Source of the DNA: Archilochus colubris
Lineage: Eukaryota; Chordata; Aves; Apodiformes; Trochilidae
Assembly: GCA_023079485.1 (NCBI GenBank)
Contig: CM041083.1
Coordinates: forward strand, 154,584,552 to 154,648,551
Direction of reading: 5' to 3'
Length of the DNA: 64,000 nucleotides
Part shown: piece after piece, positions 11,481-22,941 of the stretch
Position numbering within the stretch: the stretch's first letter is position 1
How the letters are laid out: each line of letters starts with the position of its first letter
Program-made: the position numbers and the translations under genes
Notes under the pieces: generated by a model
The model's database searches: none
The model's input: only the letters and a program-made list of their open reading frames with translations
What the model was told of the DNA's origin: nothing

Positions 11481-13689
11481 AATGCCTCTTGAATGAGAGA
11501 AAATGGAGGAAAAAGGACAGAAAACAGCACAAGTCTGACACGAAGGACAGGACAGAAAAGTGGAAATTCCCTCACTCTGGAGCACCTTGGAGAGTGAAAT
11601 TACTAATCTCTGTTCCCTTTTCTTTCCCTTTTCTTAAGAATGCTCCTGGATATTTAATCATTTAAAAACCTGTTTTTCTGAATTGCTTGCATTGTTTACC
11701 TAATTATTTACCCCTTTTCCTGAAACCTCACTCCCCAGCTGGATGCTTTCCCTTAAATAAACCATCTCAATTTGTTTAACTCTTAAGTTGGTTGCTTTTT
11801 GCAGTATATGTGGAGAGGCTAATATTTCCTCACTAATAAAATATAAAATAGCAATTACATGATAATTAATAATTATCGTTACGAACCGTGACAAAGCATT
11901 TTTTCATATTATTAATTAAATTAACTAGTCCAAGTCTGGTGACACTGCAAAACGATTTGTCAAGCACTATAGTTTATCTTGGTGTGCTCAGCCTGTATGC
12001 ATGTAGGCATGATGAGTGGAAGCCTGAGAAAACCTCATTGTCTTGAGGATTGCTTACTCGTGCCATTTGAACAAATGTTTGTATCTTCCTCACCACTTTT
12101 CAAACTTTCCTTTTCAATCTCACACCTTAACTTTTTCTGTCTGAGTGTGCAGCTCCTTCAGCTTTAGAGCAGACTGCCAGAAACAAGCCCCATCTAGGGA
12201 GTTGTCACATGCAATGGATTTCGGGCTGTGCAGATTTTGCTTTCCCTAAGCCCTGGAGCTGAAACTGGTACAGGTTTAAATCTGGGAGGTTTCTCAGTGC
12301 AATGGGTGTGGTTGCTGCTCTTTCTGTTTGCAGGCCTGGACAATACCAAGAGTGAACACGTGTTCCAGAGTTGCACCTGAGAAAGGTGTATGCATGCACA
12401 CACACACATTACCCACCAGAGTGTCTGGCTACAAAAAATAACACAGACAGAAAGCAGGGTTGTCATGGCACCCAAATAGACACAGCTTCCATGAACACAG
12501 CAAGCCAGTGCTTTTTTTTTATTCTGCTAATCAAGTTTGGCATTCGTTGGTGAAAAAATACGTTTAGACACAGAAAATTGAAACTCCCTAGTGGAAAATA
12601 TACTCCAGCCTCCACATCTGGAGCCATCCCTGAACTAGAGACTCCCTGTGATTTATGTCCTCTTTCCAGGTGCTAGCATTTAGGTAAATATTCACTGAGA
12701 ACAGATAATAAAATTGCACAGAAAATAGTGAAGAACATGATTTCATAGGACAGACCGCAGGGATCAGGTGCTTAGCAGCTTGCTCACTTACAACTAGCCC
12801 TTTTAACTCTGTCTTCTCTCCATTTTCCTTGCTTGTACTTCTGTGACCCAGTTTGATCCCTCCCTTTCTCTGGCCTTATCTCCTCTCAATAAAACCATCC
12901 CTAATTACCGTTTTCCATTTTGCCTAGCTTAGCTACATCCATATTCAAATTTCATATTTCTAATAATCCTTCTGTGCCTAAGCTTTACAGGAAGCCTTCA
13001 TTATATGGTAGCAGGCAGGATTCCAGCCAGTTTAAACGTTGCATGTTGTAGCTAAAAGAGAAAATAAAAGTACTTGTTCGACTTTGAACATATTCTTACC
13101 AGCTTCACTACTATATCTTTGAAGATCCACAATTCATCCAGCTTTCATCCAGTTTTCTCTGACCTTTCTGGAAAGACTGTATTTCCTACTACTTTGTTAA
13201 ACATCACTTTATTAATTCAGAAGTTGTAACTTTTAGCAGGAAAATAATAGATTAATAGCAAAAAGTGCACTTGCCAAGTTTCTGCCAGGTTTTCCAGAAA
13301 TGTGTTTTTTGTGAATAAGGTCTATATTCTCAGTGCTGTCATCTGGCAGCCACTCAGCTACAAATTCTGAGTCAGTTCTAAGTCTTTTGATGAGAATAAT
13401 GCTCCCATTCTGCTCTGCTTTTTACAATTAATTTTACAAGTGTTTTAGAGCACCAGAGGTGTCCACCGATTATAGAGTAACTATAATCTACACGCTTTCA
13501 CAATCTGCAGAGCTAGTGGTTCTTTCTCATATACCTGAGCTTTTAGTTTTGAAGGCAAAAAGCAAACCTCACCTTGTCCATGGGAAAATATACTTGCCTG
13601 TAGAAAAATCTTTGCACTGCAGAAATGTCAGTAAAAGATAATGAGCTCAGAAGATAAGTAAAAGTTAACAACCATGTCAGGGTTTGAAG
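11481..13689. other. Mixed unique DNA, no gene established
   Basis: No coding region is established. The stretch 12190-12480 is less AT-rich and contains a polypyrimidine run ending in TTTGCAG|GCCTGG near 12330, which resembles a 3' splice site. No matching donor or recognisable peptide follows. A short (AC)n tract lies at about 12396-12408. Confidence 0.45.
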
Positions 13690-14940
13690 TACACCAAATA
13701 TATCTTGATAGACCTGACCATCTTTGACCGAATGGTCCCAGGGTCAATAGGCCCAGGATATGTATTTCAACCCAGTCCTGATTAGACCTATTGCTAGGTG
13801 TACCTATCTCTAGCAGTGTCTTGTGGATAGTACCTTCAGATCTAAGCTTATCTCAAATCACTGATGCCTGGATGGACCCCCTGGATTGACTTTTCAGGCT
13901 GCCATTTGGTAGCCCCATGCTCCTGGTGTGAACTAATCCCAAAATTCATTCAGTGCTCACTGAAAGTGTTAGAGGCTGTTGTTACTCCTCATCACTGGCT
14001 TTGATTCTTCTGCTTTGCAAAATGGCACCCATCAGAGGGGATAGAGCCATTCTTGGGGTTTCTGTCCCCTCCATCACATTCTTGGGGTTTCTTTCCCCCC
14101 CATCACATTCCTGTCCCAGCTTCAAAACTCAGCCCTGTCTCTATATCAACTCCAGGTTTTCCATCCCACTCTCAAGTGCCCTTTGTCATGGCCCTGGTAT
14201 GACACCATGGCCTTGCACTTATTCTGACCGGGCTCTGGGCTAGTGTCTGAGCTGTGTCCCTTTTGCAAGTCCCTGCTCTGTCTCTTCGTCCTTTGAAATA
14301 GACCACTGATACCTCATTGCAATCAGATCACTGTACAGCATGCCCCTTCTGAACCCAGATCTCTGTGACATACAAAGACAACACTTGCAACACTCACTCA
14401 GAGGACGGCATCTCGAAGTCACTGCATCTGTTCAGCCACAACACCATTACCTCCTTGCACCCCTGTCTATGGCCAGGACCCCATTTCAGCTCAGTCATGG
14501 TCATCAATTCCCAACCTGAGAGATGTTGTAGTTGTGCCTTTCTACAGCCCAGTCATACAGGTGAGCTGTTTGGACCCTTACTGTAACCTCATATCTGGTC
14601 TTATCTCTGGACTAGCATTCCAGATCTACAGATCTGCAACATTATGCTTTAGACAGCTGATTTCTTGTATGAATTCCTTGGACATAGGTTGTAGCTTGTG
14701 TCCAGTCCTCTCTCCTGGACAGGCTCTGGATCTATGTAGTATCTTGTTTCCAGACCTTTCTCTGGCTCCATATCCTGATGCTTCTGGTTGGATACTACAC
14801 ATAGATCTGATTCACCAGTGGCATTCTGTGTCTGGGATTTTGAATTTAAAAAAAGTTCCCTTATATCAGCAAACAAGACTGAAGTTAATGAAAACTACAT
14901 GGGAAATAGTCTTGTGTGCAGGTATCCTTGGTTACTGAGG
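13690..14940. repeat. Unclassified C- and pyrimidine-rich block, possibly a decayed repeat or LTR
   Basis: This 1.25-kb block differs from its AT-rich flanks in being rich in C and CT and in repeated CTGGAC, CTCTGG and CCAG words. It contains a perfect-period 29-bp duplication (14048-14076 and 14077-14105, two mismatches) and an inverted repeat of about 15 bp (14729-14743 with 14791-14807). Open frames of 96 codons (13953-14243) and 134 codons (14534-14938) on the plus strand have no recognisable domain and are Ser/Leu/Cys/Pro-rich, as expected from the base bias. It begins TGTCAGGGTTTGAAG near 13675, LTR-like, but I could not find a matching end. It could be an old LTR, a decayed satellite or unique DNA. 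Confidence 0.4.
14048..14105. repeat. 29-bp tandem duplication
   Basis: Two adjacent 29-bp units beginning CATTCTTGGGGTTTCT differ at two positions. A partial third unit (CATTCCTGTCCC) follows. Confidence 0.95.
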
Positions 14941-15020
14941 GGAATTCTCTAACCTGTTGTTATTTCCCTTCCACAATTTAATTTAAGTAGAAGACACTGA
15001 AGGCAGATAGCTGTTTTATT

Positions 15021-15210
15021 AAAAAACAACAGCAACAAAAAACCCCATACCAACCACAAAAAAACCCACGGAAAAACCAGCAAACAAAAACCGTAAAACC
15101 AAAACCAAACCCAAACAAAAAAAAAGCCAAATCCAACAAAACAAATCTCAGAACACATTCAGACAAAAAAACCTTCAAACACTCACAGAAACAAACAAAA
15201 AACGCCCAGA
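15021..15210. repeat. A/C-rich low-complexity tract
   Basis: Dense AAACC, AAAAC and CCAAA words over about 190 bp with almost no T. It creates an artefactual open frame on the minus strand (Phe/Trp/Val/Gly-rich). Confidence 0.85.
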
Positions 15211-16318
15211 AAATCTAAAATTCATTTCAGGGAAAATAAGGTACTCAGAGGGAAGATGCCACTCACAGCTTGTCCAAATACAAAGTCTGAGTATATCTGA
15301 ATAATTTTTACCAGAACTGAAATGCATCATGAAATCCATGTGGTCCTTGTTATTGGGACAATTTACCACGAGTCAGGTTGAAATTAAGGGTACTTGTAGT
15401 ATAGGAATGGTACTTTCTATAAGTAATATTATTGTACATATTTTATACTTCCTGTATGTGTTTTCTAAATGTATGGGGAAAAAACAAACAAACAAAAGCC
15501 AAAAAATCATCAGGAAAATAAAACAAAACGAAAACCTTCCATATTATGTTGCCTTGTTTAACATGCATGATGTTACATATTATATCATGTTGTAATATAT
15601 AATTTACTGATTTATGGGTACATCCATATGTAGGCTACTTAGAACTTTAAGGCATATGTTATAGGAGGCATTCATCACAAGTGCAGTATAAAAGTCTTTT
15701 ACTGTTCTTAGTTGCACAATGTTCATGCTCTAATGAGGTACTCATATAGATGAACTTTTCTGCCACTGTGATTCCTCTTCATAAGAAATATAATTGGCTA
15801 TTCAGACTTCCCGAAAGTAGGTGAAACACCACAGACTTCAATCAGTTCATCCCACAGACTCAAATACGGATGAGGTTATATAAAATGAAAGACAGAAGAG
15901 CAATGCTATCTATATTGCAACCTTTTTTGTTCAGTTTTCAGTCTGACAGCAGCTTACACTCAGTCAATGGAAAGATTAGTTCTAAAGCACAGCACTTATT
16001 GAAGTTTATGATTGTATTCTTTATATGAATCATCTTAAAAAGAAAAGGAAAGATTTCTTCTGAGTTTCATTTTAAGTTTTTTGACTGTATTTATGGATAC
16101 CTACCTATCATCTAAATGATCTTCTATAAGGATTAAAGTTATAATATAAAATAGGACACACATTGTTGCTGCACACCAGAGATCTGATTAAAATAATTTT
16201 GATCTCTGTTATTCTTAACCTAAACTTCTGAAGGCCATTGTTAGCTATGCAAGTGCATTTGATTTTTAGATCTCATGCTGCAGTTACTACAACAAGAAAT
16301 CCTGAGAATTTAATATTT

Positions 16319-16396
16319 TTTCTTTGTTTCTTTGTTTGTTTGTTTGAGTTGGGGTTTTTGTGTGTGTGTGTTGTTTTTTATTTATTTATTTAGATT
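16319..16396. repeat. Compound simple repeat: (TTTG)n, (TG)n, (TTTA)n
   Basis: TTTG units at about 16324-16346, a (TG)7-like run at 16359-16372 and TTTA units at 16379-16394. Confidence 0.9.
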
Positions 16397-17451
16397 TTTA
16401 AACTTAGATTTTAGATAGACAATATTGTTTTAGATTATTTTATCTAGATTAATGACATTTCATTGAATATGGAGGAGATCTATAAAATATTAATCTCTAC
16501 AATTCTGTTAAATTCAGTTTTACTTTCAAGGAGCAATTGACTTTCATTTTATGTGGCACTGAGGAAGCACAATGCAGTTTTGTTTTCTGAAGAAAAATGG
16601 GTACAGGTAAAGTCCATCTAGTTAAAGATCAGCCTTCAAAAAAATAAAATAATGGCAGGATGATGGCAAAGATAATTTAAAAAATCAGTCATTTAGATAC
16701 TTTCTCTGTAAAAAAGCTGTAGCGTTTGGATATCTGATAACCATCCATATGATCAATTGATGTTTATTTCAATGACTAATTAAATTCAGGAGGTACATGT
16801 TGCAAGCAGTGCACAATGTTGAGAAAAGATGCACAAGTGTATAATGGGAGATTGGATAAAGCAAGCAATGTCCAAAATTCATGCGAAGTCTTTCAGCTGT
16901 TTTTCAATGTCTTGACTAGTTTTACAATTTTCTCCTTGAGAAATAGTTGAAAATTGCAGTGCCTAAAAATTTATCATCTCTGATTGTCTGAGATCCAGCA
17001 ATATCCTCAGTTTAGATAGGACTTTAAAGCATAGAGAACAGTTTTACACAAAATAATACTAAAAAAATAGAAAATAGGGCTTAGAATAGTTCCTGAGTGG
17101 CATGTTGTTCAAACTCTTCTTCCAAGGCATTCTGAAATACTCGTTCCACTTTTTTGAAGACTGACCAAAATAAAATGTAAGAAAAACATAAAAGCAATTA
17201 CAATATAAATCTAGTTTCTAAAATACCCGTCATTGTTCCATTAAATAGAAAATAATGATATTAAATCAGATTAGCTATAAGAAGTGTTCCATTCCTGTAC
17301 TCTAATGTGCTACACAGCTCATTGTAGACACTGATGATGATCTAATGAAGCTGGTGTCAAAACAGTAACTGCTTGCTATATATCAATACCAGCTACTACT
17401 AATCACTGTTCCAAAAGGTAATGTATAGCAAATTAGAGTGTTCAAGGAAGT

Positions 17452-17587
17452 GTTAGAAGTGTTCAAGGACAGTCTGGACAGGACTTCGAGCAATCTGGGT
17501 TGGAGCTAAATGTCCCTGGCAGGGTGGCTGGAACTAGAACATCTTTAAGGTTCCTTCCAACCCAGACCATTCTATGATTCAATGATT
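17452..17587 (+). mobile_element. CR1: CR1 LINE 3' end fragment
   Basis: The plus strand reads through the end of the CR1 ORF (phrase GTGTTCAAGGACAGTCTGGA, coding a form of 'VF..SLD') and the short 3'UTR (TTAAGGTTCCTTCCAACCC). It finishes in ATTCTATGATTCAATGATT, the octamer tail with one substitution. It is severely 5'-truncated. Confidence 0.92.
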
Positions 17588-20500
17588 AGACGCTTTGTTG
17601 CAAAATATTCTTCTCAGTATTAGAAAATGGACAAATATGTACCTTCCAAAGCACTGAATTATACAAGATACAGATACAGTAATAATTAAAGTTTCATATT
17701 ACTTAAAAATATCAGAAATGTTCTCCAAGACACAGGTGACCAGGAAAATGATGAGACATGAAGAGAAATTAGAGCTGATAAGTAAGGTAGGCAAGTTAAG
17801 AAGAGTTTAAATACCTCCAAAGTTTAACCTGAGTCAAAGCTAAACATCTCTTGTTGATATTTTGTGGTATAAGTATTACCACTTCCTTCCTTACAGAGAA
17901 AAGAAGCAAAAGGATTAGGACAGTAAAAGGTTGTGATAGTTTTATACCAGCACAATGAGAAAAAGAGGTTCTTTGCAGATAATCTTTTTCAAATGAATTG
18001 GCAACTTCTTCAAATACCTTATTGTGTTTTGGTTTTTTCCCTAGAGTAGATGACATTAACATTTGGCACCAAGGATAAAAATGGTGCTAAATTAAGATGA
18101 TATTAAAATTGTTATAGCAATCTTTGGAAGACAATCTTGTGCAAGTCAAGACTGGATATAATGTTCAGACCTGTTTACAATAAATAATACTTTTCATATA
18201 ATGTCAAAAGTGAGAAAACAAGTTCTTGTGCCAGGACAATATCACCCTTCTACTGCACAAATGCTGGTGCAGAAGGGCACATTTATTTCCAAAAGAGGAG
18301 ATACTGAACTTGTAATTAAATCAAATAGGTAATCAACAATTCACTTTTGCAAAGAAGCTTACTTATTTACTGCTTTCCTCTTCTGTTTATTGAGCCCAGG
18401 CTTTAGTTGGTGTGAACTGTAGTGAATTAATGTTTCATCTTTTTTTCTTTTCTTTTTTTTTTTTTTTTTTTTTTTTTTGGCTGTATTGGAACAGTGGATT
18501 AAGCCTTCTCAAAGTTTAAATCCATTTACTAATGTCTTGCCAACTATGTTCTGAAGTAGTGAGGTGAAGTTCTGAAATACCACAAAAACATTCTTCATTC
18601 ACAACAATGAAGAATGAAAATTTATATTTTGCAGCACTGTCTACTGTAAAATAGAGGAAACAAATCTTGAAAATTATGAGGTTCAACAGCAGCTAACATT
18701 GTGTTGAAATCCCACAGCGTGCTGCAGTCTCATATGAAGAATGGAGATCACTGAGCACAGCATTCAATCCTCATGTGGTACATTTGCATACTACAACAGC
18801 AAGGGAGAAGATCCCAGCACTAGCACAGAATTAAAAGCTCTATGTGCTGTACAATTAGCCCTAATAAGAGACAATTTTGATTAACACAGATAAGATGACA
18901 AGTTAAAGAAGTGCATTATTTTAATGTGTATGTCTTGAAGAATCTCTGTTCTGATCCTATACTGTACCGTAGAGATTTGCCTTAAGATAAGTCCTATTTT
19001 TATTTATTTTTCAGGAAGAAAGCAGCAGAGTAAGCAGATCTTATAAATAATGCATGGAAAACAAAACAACAAATACTCATAAGCAACAACATTTTTCTCT
19101 TCTGATTTTATTATCAATTTCATGTTATTTTTTACACCCAGGCCCAGTACAAAATCAATAAAAAATAGTCGTTTTAGAGTTGCCAATTTGCAATACATAA
19201 TAGGAGAATATATTCCTATGTTCCAAATAAACACCAGCTTGCTTTATTTTTACTGTCCTCTATTTTCTTGATTTTTAATTGATTTGATACTTCAGCTACA
19301 GATGTACACATTAAGCATTATGATATTGAAAAAAAGTGTGAAATGAAATACATATAATAAATTAGTCTATTTCACTTAAAACATTTTTTTAAAAAATGAT
19401 TGCTGATAAAAGGGAAGAAACAAGAAACAGAAATATTTGTAACCTCAGCACCTAAGGCAACGAAGCAAAGCTTGATAAAGAAGTTAAACATCAGTGGATT
19501 ACCTAGACAAAACAGATGTTCCAGATTTCTTATTTTTTTAATTCTATTTGGGCCTTCTATGTACAGGCATTTAGGCTGTTTCAAGCACATCAGGATGAAG
19601 AGATGAATATGCCATTATTGATCAACATTTCAAAAAAAAGATTGGGAATTTTGACATGCATATGACAAAATATGCAAAAATTTTAAAAGACAGTGAAACA
19701 AAACAGCAACTTAGGAGGAAGAATTCTCAGCATACCTTTAGTAGAATAGAAACTATATCTAAATGACAGGTGAGATCTAAGAGAGCTTTTGCTCGGTTAG
19801 AAATTATGGGTGTTTTAAACAAGGTTACGTATAGTTTCTAATTCATCAATTAGAAGAGTCAATATTGGCAATTCAAAGAGAATGATGACTTGGAATGTTT
19901 CCTGTAGGTCAGGAGGGAACTACTTTAGCTGAGTCAACACAATGGTTAATCATCCACTTGCTGCTGCTACCTGGTATAAGAAAGCACATCCACTTTGAGC
20001 TCGCCTTCAAATTGAAGAGGAAGATTATTCCTATGAGTAATTTCTTCCATGAACAAAGAATTAATAAAGACTTCTACTACTTATTTTCATGTTCTGATTT
20101 TTTATTTCAGGACTACTATAGGTAGATATGCATATCGTGTTATTCTTCTAGTTACTTATAATTAAGACCTGGCTCTGCTTTACGTAAGGAGGAAATAATT
20201 TTACTCCATTGTCTCTGAATTAATTTAATTTGGCTTCAGTCTAATGAATTATATTACTTTCTATTATTAGTGCCTTGTTTATGTAAATAGAAAATGTAAT
20301 GGCTCTTATTTTAGAAACATATCCAGTAAGATCTGGTTCAGGATTAAGACATATAAATGGAGGCTTCTATGCAAAAGTATCTATATTTCTACTAAAATTT
20401 TCTAGCTCACATTTTACAAAATAGAAAAGTAATCAATGCAGCCAATGGAAACCATAGTAAAATTTAGCCCAATTAATAAAAACTTTATAATAGCTGGAGA

Positions 20501-21116
20501 TATGACATATATTCTGATTAATTTCCATCAGTTCTAAAGCTCAGAAAGTGTGCAGCTTGACTGAATGTATTTTAATTATCAAATATTAATGTTTCATATG
20601 AAGTATTTGTAGAAATCTTTCAGACAAATTAATGTATATTCAACAATGTCCTGAAACTGAAGTAATTTATCCAGTCTGTCCTTGTATGAGGCAGTAGCAT
20701 CTCACATAAGGATCATTGTTGAAGCAAGTAGAGAAAAAGCATTTCTGATTATATTATAGGTCATGTAATCTTGTAAATCCTGTTGCCTTCAGAATTTACT
20801 CTAGCATTTTTGTAATTAGGAAAAACATGTGAGTTCACTTGAGACTAGTGTTTCAATGGCAAAAGTATTCACATCTTTGAGCTGCATTAGATGTTTGCAA
20901 AATAACAGATCTCTTCACAGTTTATCTTCTTTGTGACAAGAACCCCTTCTATTCATTACATTTCTTTCTGCATTGTTTATAATTAACATTCTTAGATGCG
21001 ATAAGAATCAATGCTTTTACGCATAAGTCAGAAGGAGAAGAAAATTTTCACAGCCCGTGGAGTGATATGAAACAGTGTGCATCCACTCATAAAAATCCAC
21101 ACATAAAAATGTAAAG
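17588..21116. other. AT-rich DNA, no gene seen
   Basis: No coding region is supported. It contains a 26-T run at 18453-18478. Frames of 68-88 codons (for example 17796-18062 minus, 19895-20125 plus) have no recognisable motif and no splice or promoter context that I can defend. Confidence 0.5.
18453..18478. repeat. poly-T run, 26 nt
   Basis: Uninterrupted T run preceded by a T/C-rich stretch. It could mark the 3' end of a minus-strand retrocopy, but the sequence after it is not recognised. Confidence 0.85.
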
Positions 21117-21165
21117 GCATCTAGATGATCTTTAAGGTTCCTTTAGGATTCTATGATTCAGTGAA
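21117..21165 (+). mobile_element. CR1: CR1 LINE tail fragment
   Basis: About 50 bp matching the terminal CR1 3'UTR (CTAGATGATCTTTAAGGTTC) and one octamer (ATTCTATG). It lies 48 bp from, and tail-to-tail with, the minus-strand CR1 that starts at 21214. Confidence 0.8.
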
Positions 21166-21213
21166 ATATGTTTAACTGCTAAAATATTTTTAGCACAGCT
21201 CCACCAGAAGTCA

Positions 21214-22346
21214 TCATAGAATCATAGAATCATAGAATCATAGAATCCTAGGGGTTGGAAGGGACCTCGAAAGATCATCTAGTCCAACCCCCCCTGCCAG
21301 AGCAGGGCCACCTAGAGTACATTGCGCAGGAACGTGTCCAAGCGGATTTTGAATGTCTCCAGTGAAGGAGACTCCACAACCTCCCTGGGCAGCCTGTTCC
21401 AGGGCTCTGTCACCCTTACAGTAAAAAAATTTTTTCGAATGTTCAACTTGAACCTCCTATGCTCCAATTTACACCCATTACCCCTTGTCCTATCACTGGT
21501 AATCACTGAGAAAAGCCTAACTCCATCTCCCTGACACTCGCTCCTTACATATTTGAAAACATTGATGAGGTCACCCCTCAGTCTCCTTTTCTCCAAACTA
21601 AAGAGACCCAGCTCCCTCAGCCTTTCCTCATAAGGGAGATGTTCCACTCCCTTAATCATCTTAGTAGCTCTGCGCTGGACTCTTTCAAGCACTTCCCTGT
21701 CCTTCTTGAACTGAGGGGCCCAGAACTGGACACAATACTCCAGGTGCGGCCTCACCAATGCAGAATAGAGGGGGAGGAGAACCTCTCTTGACCTACTAAC
21801 CACACCCTTCCTAATGCACCCCAGGATGCCATTGGCCCTCCTGGCCACAAGGGCACACTGCTGGCTCATGGTCATCCTCTTGTCTACCAGGACCCCCAGG
21901 TCTCTTTCACCTACACTGCTCTCCAGCAGGTCAGCCCCCAACCTATACTGGGACATCGTGTTGTTCTTCCCCAAATGCAAAACTCTACACTTCCCCTTGT
22001 TGAACTTCATCATGTTTCTCTCTGCCCAACTCTCTAGCCTGTCTAAGTCTCTCTGAATGGCAGCACGGCCTTCCGGTGTGTCAGCCACTCCTCCCAGCTT
22101 AGTGTCATCAGCAAACTTGCTGAGGGTACACTCTATACCCTCATCCAAGTCGTTGATGAAGATATTGAACAACACCGGTCCCAGTACCGACCCCTGAGGG
22201 ACTCCACTAGTCACACACCTCCAACCAGATTCTGCCCCATTGACTACAACTCTCTGACTCCTTCCTTTCAACCAGTTCCTGATCCACCTCACTACCTGAT
22301 CACCAAACCCATACTTGGTCAACTTATCTACAAGGATGCTGTGAGA
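21214..22346 (-). mobile_element. CR1: CR1 LINE, 5'-truncated, well preserved
   Basis: The element reads on the minus strand and ends at 21214-21247 in about four copies of the CR1 octamer (reverse complement CATAGAAT). The 3'UTR is short and is followed upstream by an uninterrupted reading frame. CR1 similarity stops near 22346, inside the RT region just upstream of the 'LxDKL' phrase. That makes it a typical 5'-truncated insertion of about 1.13 kb, against about 4.5 kb for a full CR1. Its intact frame, multiple octamers and low decay mark it as the youngest-looking CR1 in the window. No target-site duplication was evident, as is usual for CR1. Confidence 0.97.
21312..22322 (-). pseudogene. 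CR1 ORF2 C-terminal half: reverse transcriptase palm to C-terminus, open for 336 codons
   Basis: The frame runs 336 codons without a stop, ending ...FLRNVL-stop. Residues 39-49 are [11 protein letters not shown], the RT block 4 region. Residues 70-73 are FADD (codons at 22104-22115), the catalytic YxDD-type pair of non-LTR RTs. Downstream come the thumb-like segment with [17 protein letters not shown] (about 187-203) and the C-terminal domain with [12 protein letters not shown]. The element is cut at its 5' end, so the endonuclease domain and the N-terminal fingers of the RT are missing. The first Met is internal to the ancestral protein and is not a real start. In an active CR1 this protein reverse-transcribes its own RNA at the target site. 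This copy lacks a promoter and half the protein, so function is very unlikely. It is called a pseudogene for that reason, although its frame is undamaged. Confidence 0.93.
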
Positions 22347-22896
22347 ATCATCTGTAAGTGTTCTAGTCTGGGATTATTAAATCACCTAGACAGAATGTTG
22401 GAAATATTTTGAAAGGTTATAACTACTTTTCTTTTATTTCAATATCATATCACAAAGGTTTTTAGTCATTATAAATAGGACTTATTATCCTTTTTGGTTT
22501 TTAACAACAATATTTAAGCAGGTTTTCATGCCTTTCAGCTGTCAAAAGCATAAAGTGCCTTCATCCTTATTAGTATGTACCTGTGGTCAGAAACTCATTT
22601 TATGTAATGCTGTGCTAATGAAAACATATTTTAACAGAAAGCTGCCAGTATGGTACATGTCCTGTGAGATAGAATGAAGACATAATACTGAATTTCAGAA
22701 TCCATTTGCCTTTTTTTATGAAAAATGTAAAAATGCTGTTAGTTAAGACTGTGAGGGAAACATTAGCTCAATGTAAAAGAAATATCAGCCATGTCTCGAT
22801 GTCACTCACTTTATGAAATTCAACAAATCAGTTGAGACAATGTGCTTGACCGTTCCCAAAGTGTAACACTACATTGGTACCATATTTAACTTGGTG

Positions 22897-22941
22897 CAAA
22901 AAAAACAAAAGCCAAAAAAACCCAAAAACAAACAAAAAAAA
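22897..22941. repeat. A/C-rich low-complexity tract
   Basis: AAAAAACAAAA and CCCAAAAACAAAC words with no T over about 45 bp. Confidence 0.85.

Larger units (their letters stand above)
14941..17451. other. AT-rich DNA with low-complexity tracts, no gene seen
   Basis: No coding region is supported. It contains an A/C-rich tract at 15021-15210 and T/G-rich, (TG)n and (TTTA)n tracts at 16319-16396. The rest appears unique and AT-rich. Confidence 0.5.

Noticed and set aside
11218..11585. Phe/Leu/Cys/Val-rich minus-strand frames of up to 107 codons resembling membrane proteins
   Set aside because: They are the translation of an A/C-rich low-complexity tract. Three frames are open at once, which is a composition artefact.
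14949..15178. Phe/Trp/Gly-rich minus-strand frames resembling a membrane peptide
   Set aside because: They are the translation of the A/C-rich tract at 15021-15210.
21214..21247. Short direct repeats (CATAGAAT)n considered as a possible CRISPR-like or regulatory array
   Set aside because: They are the CR1 3' octamer tail, adjoining the CR1 3'UTR. There are no spacers.
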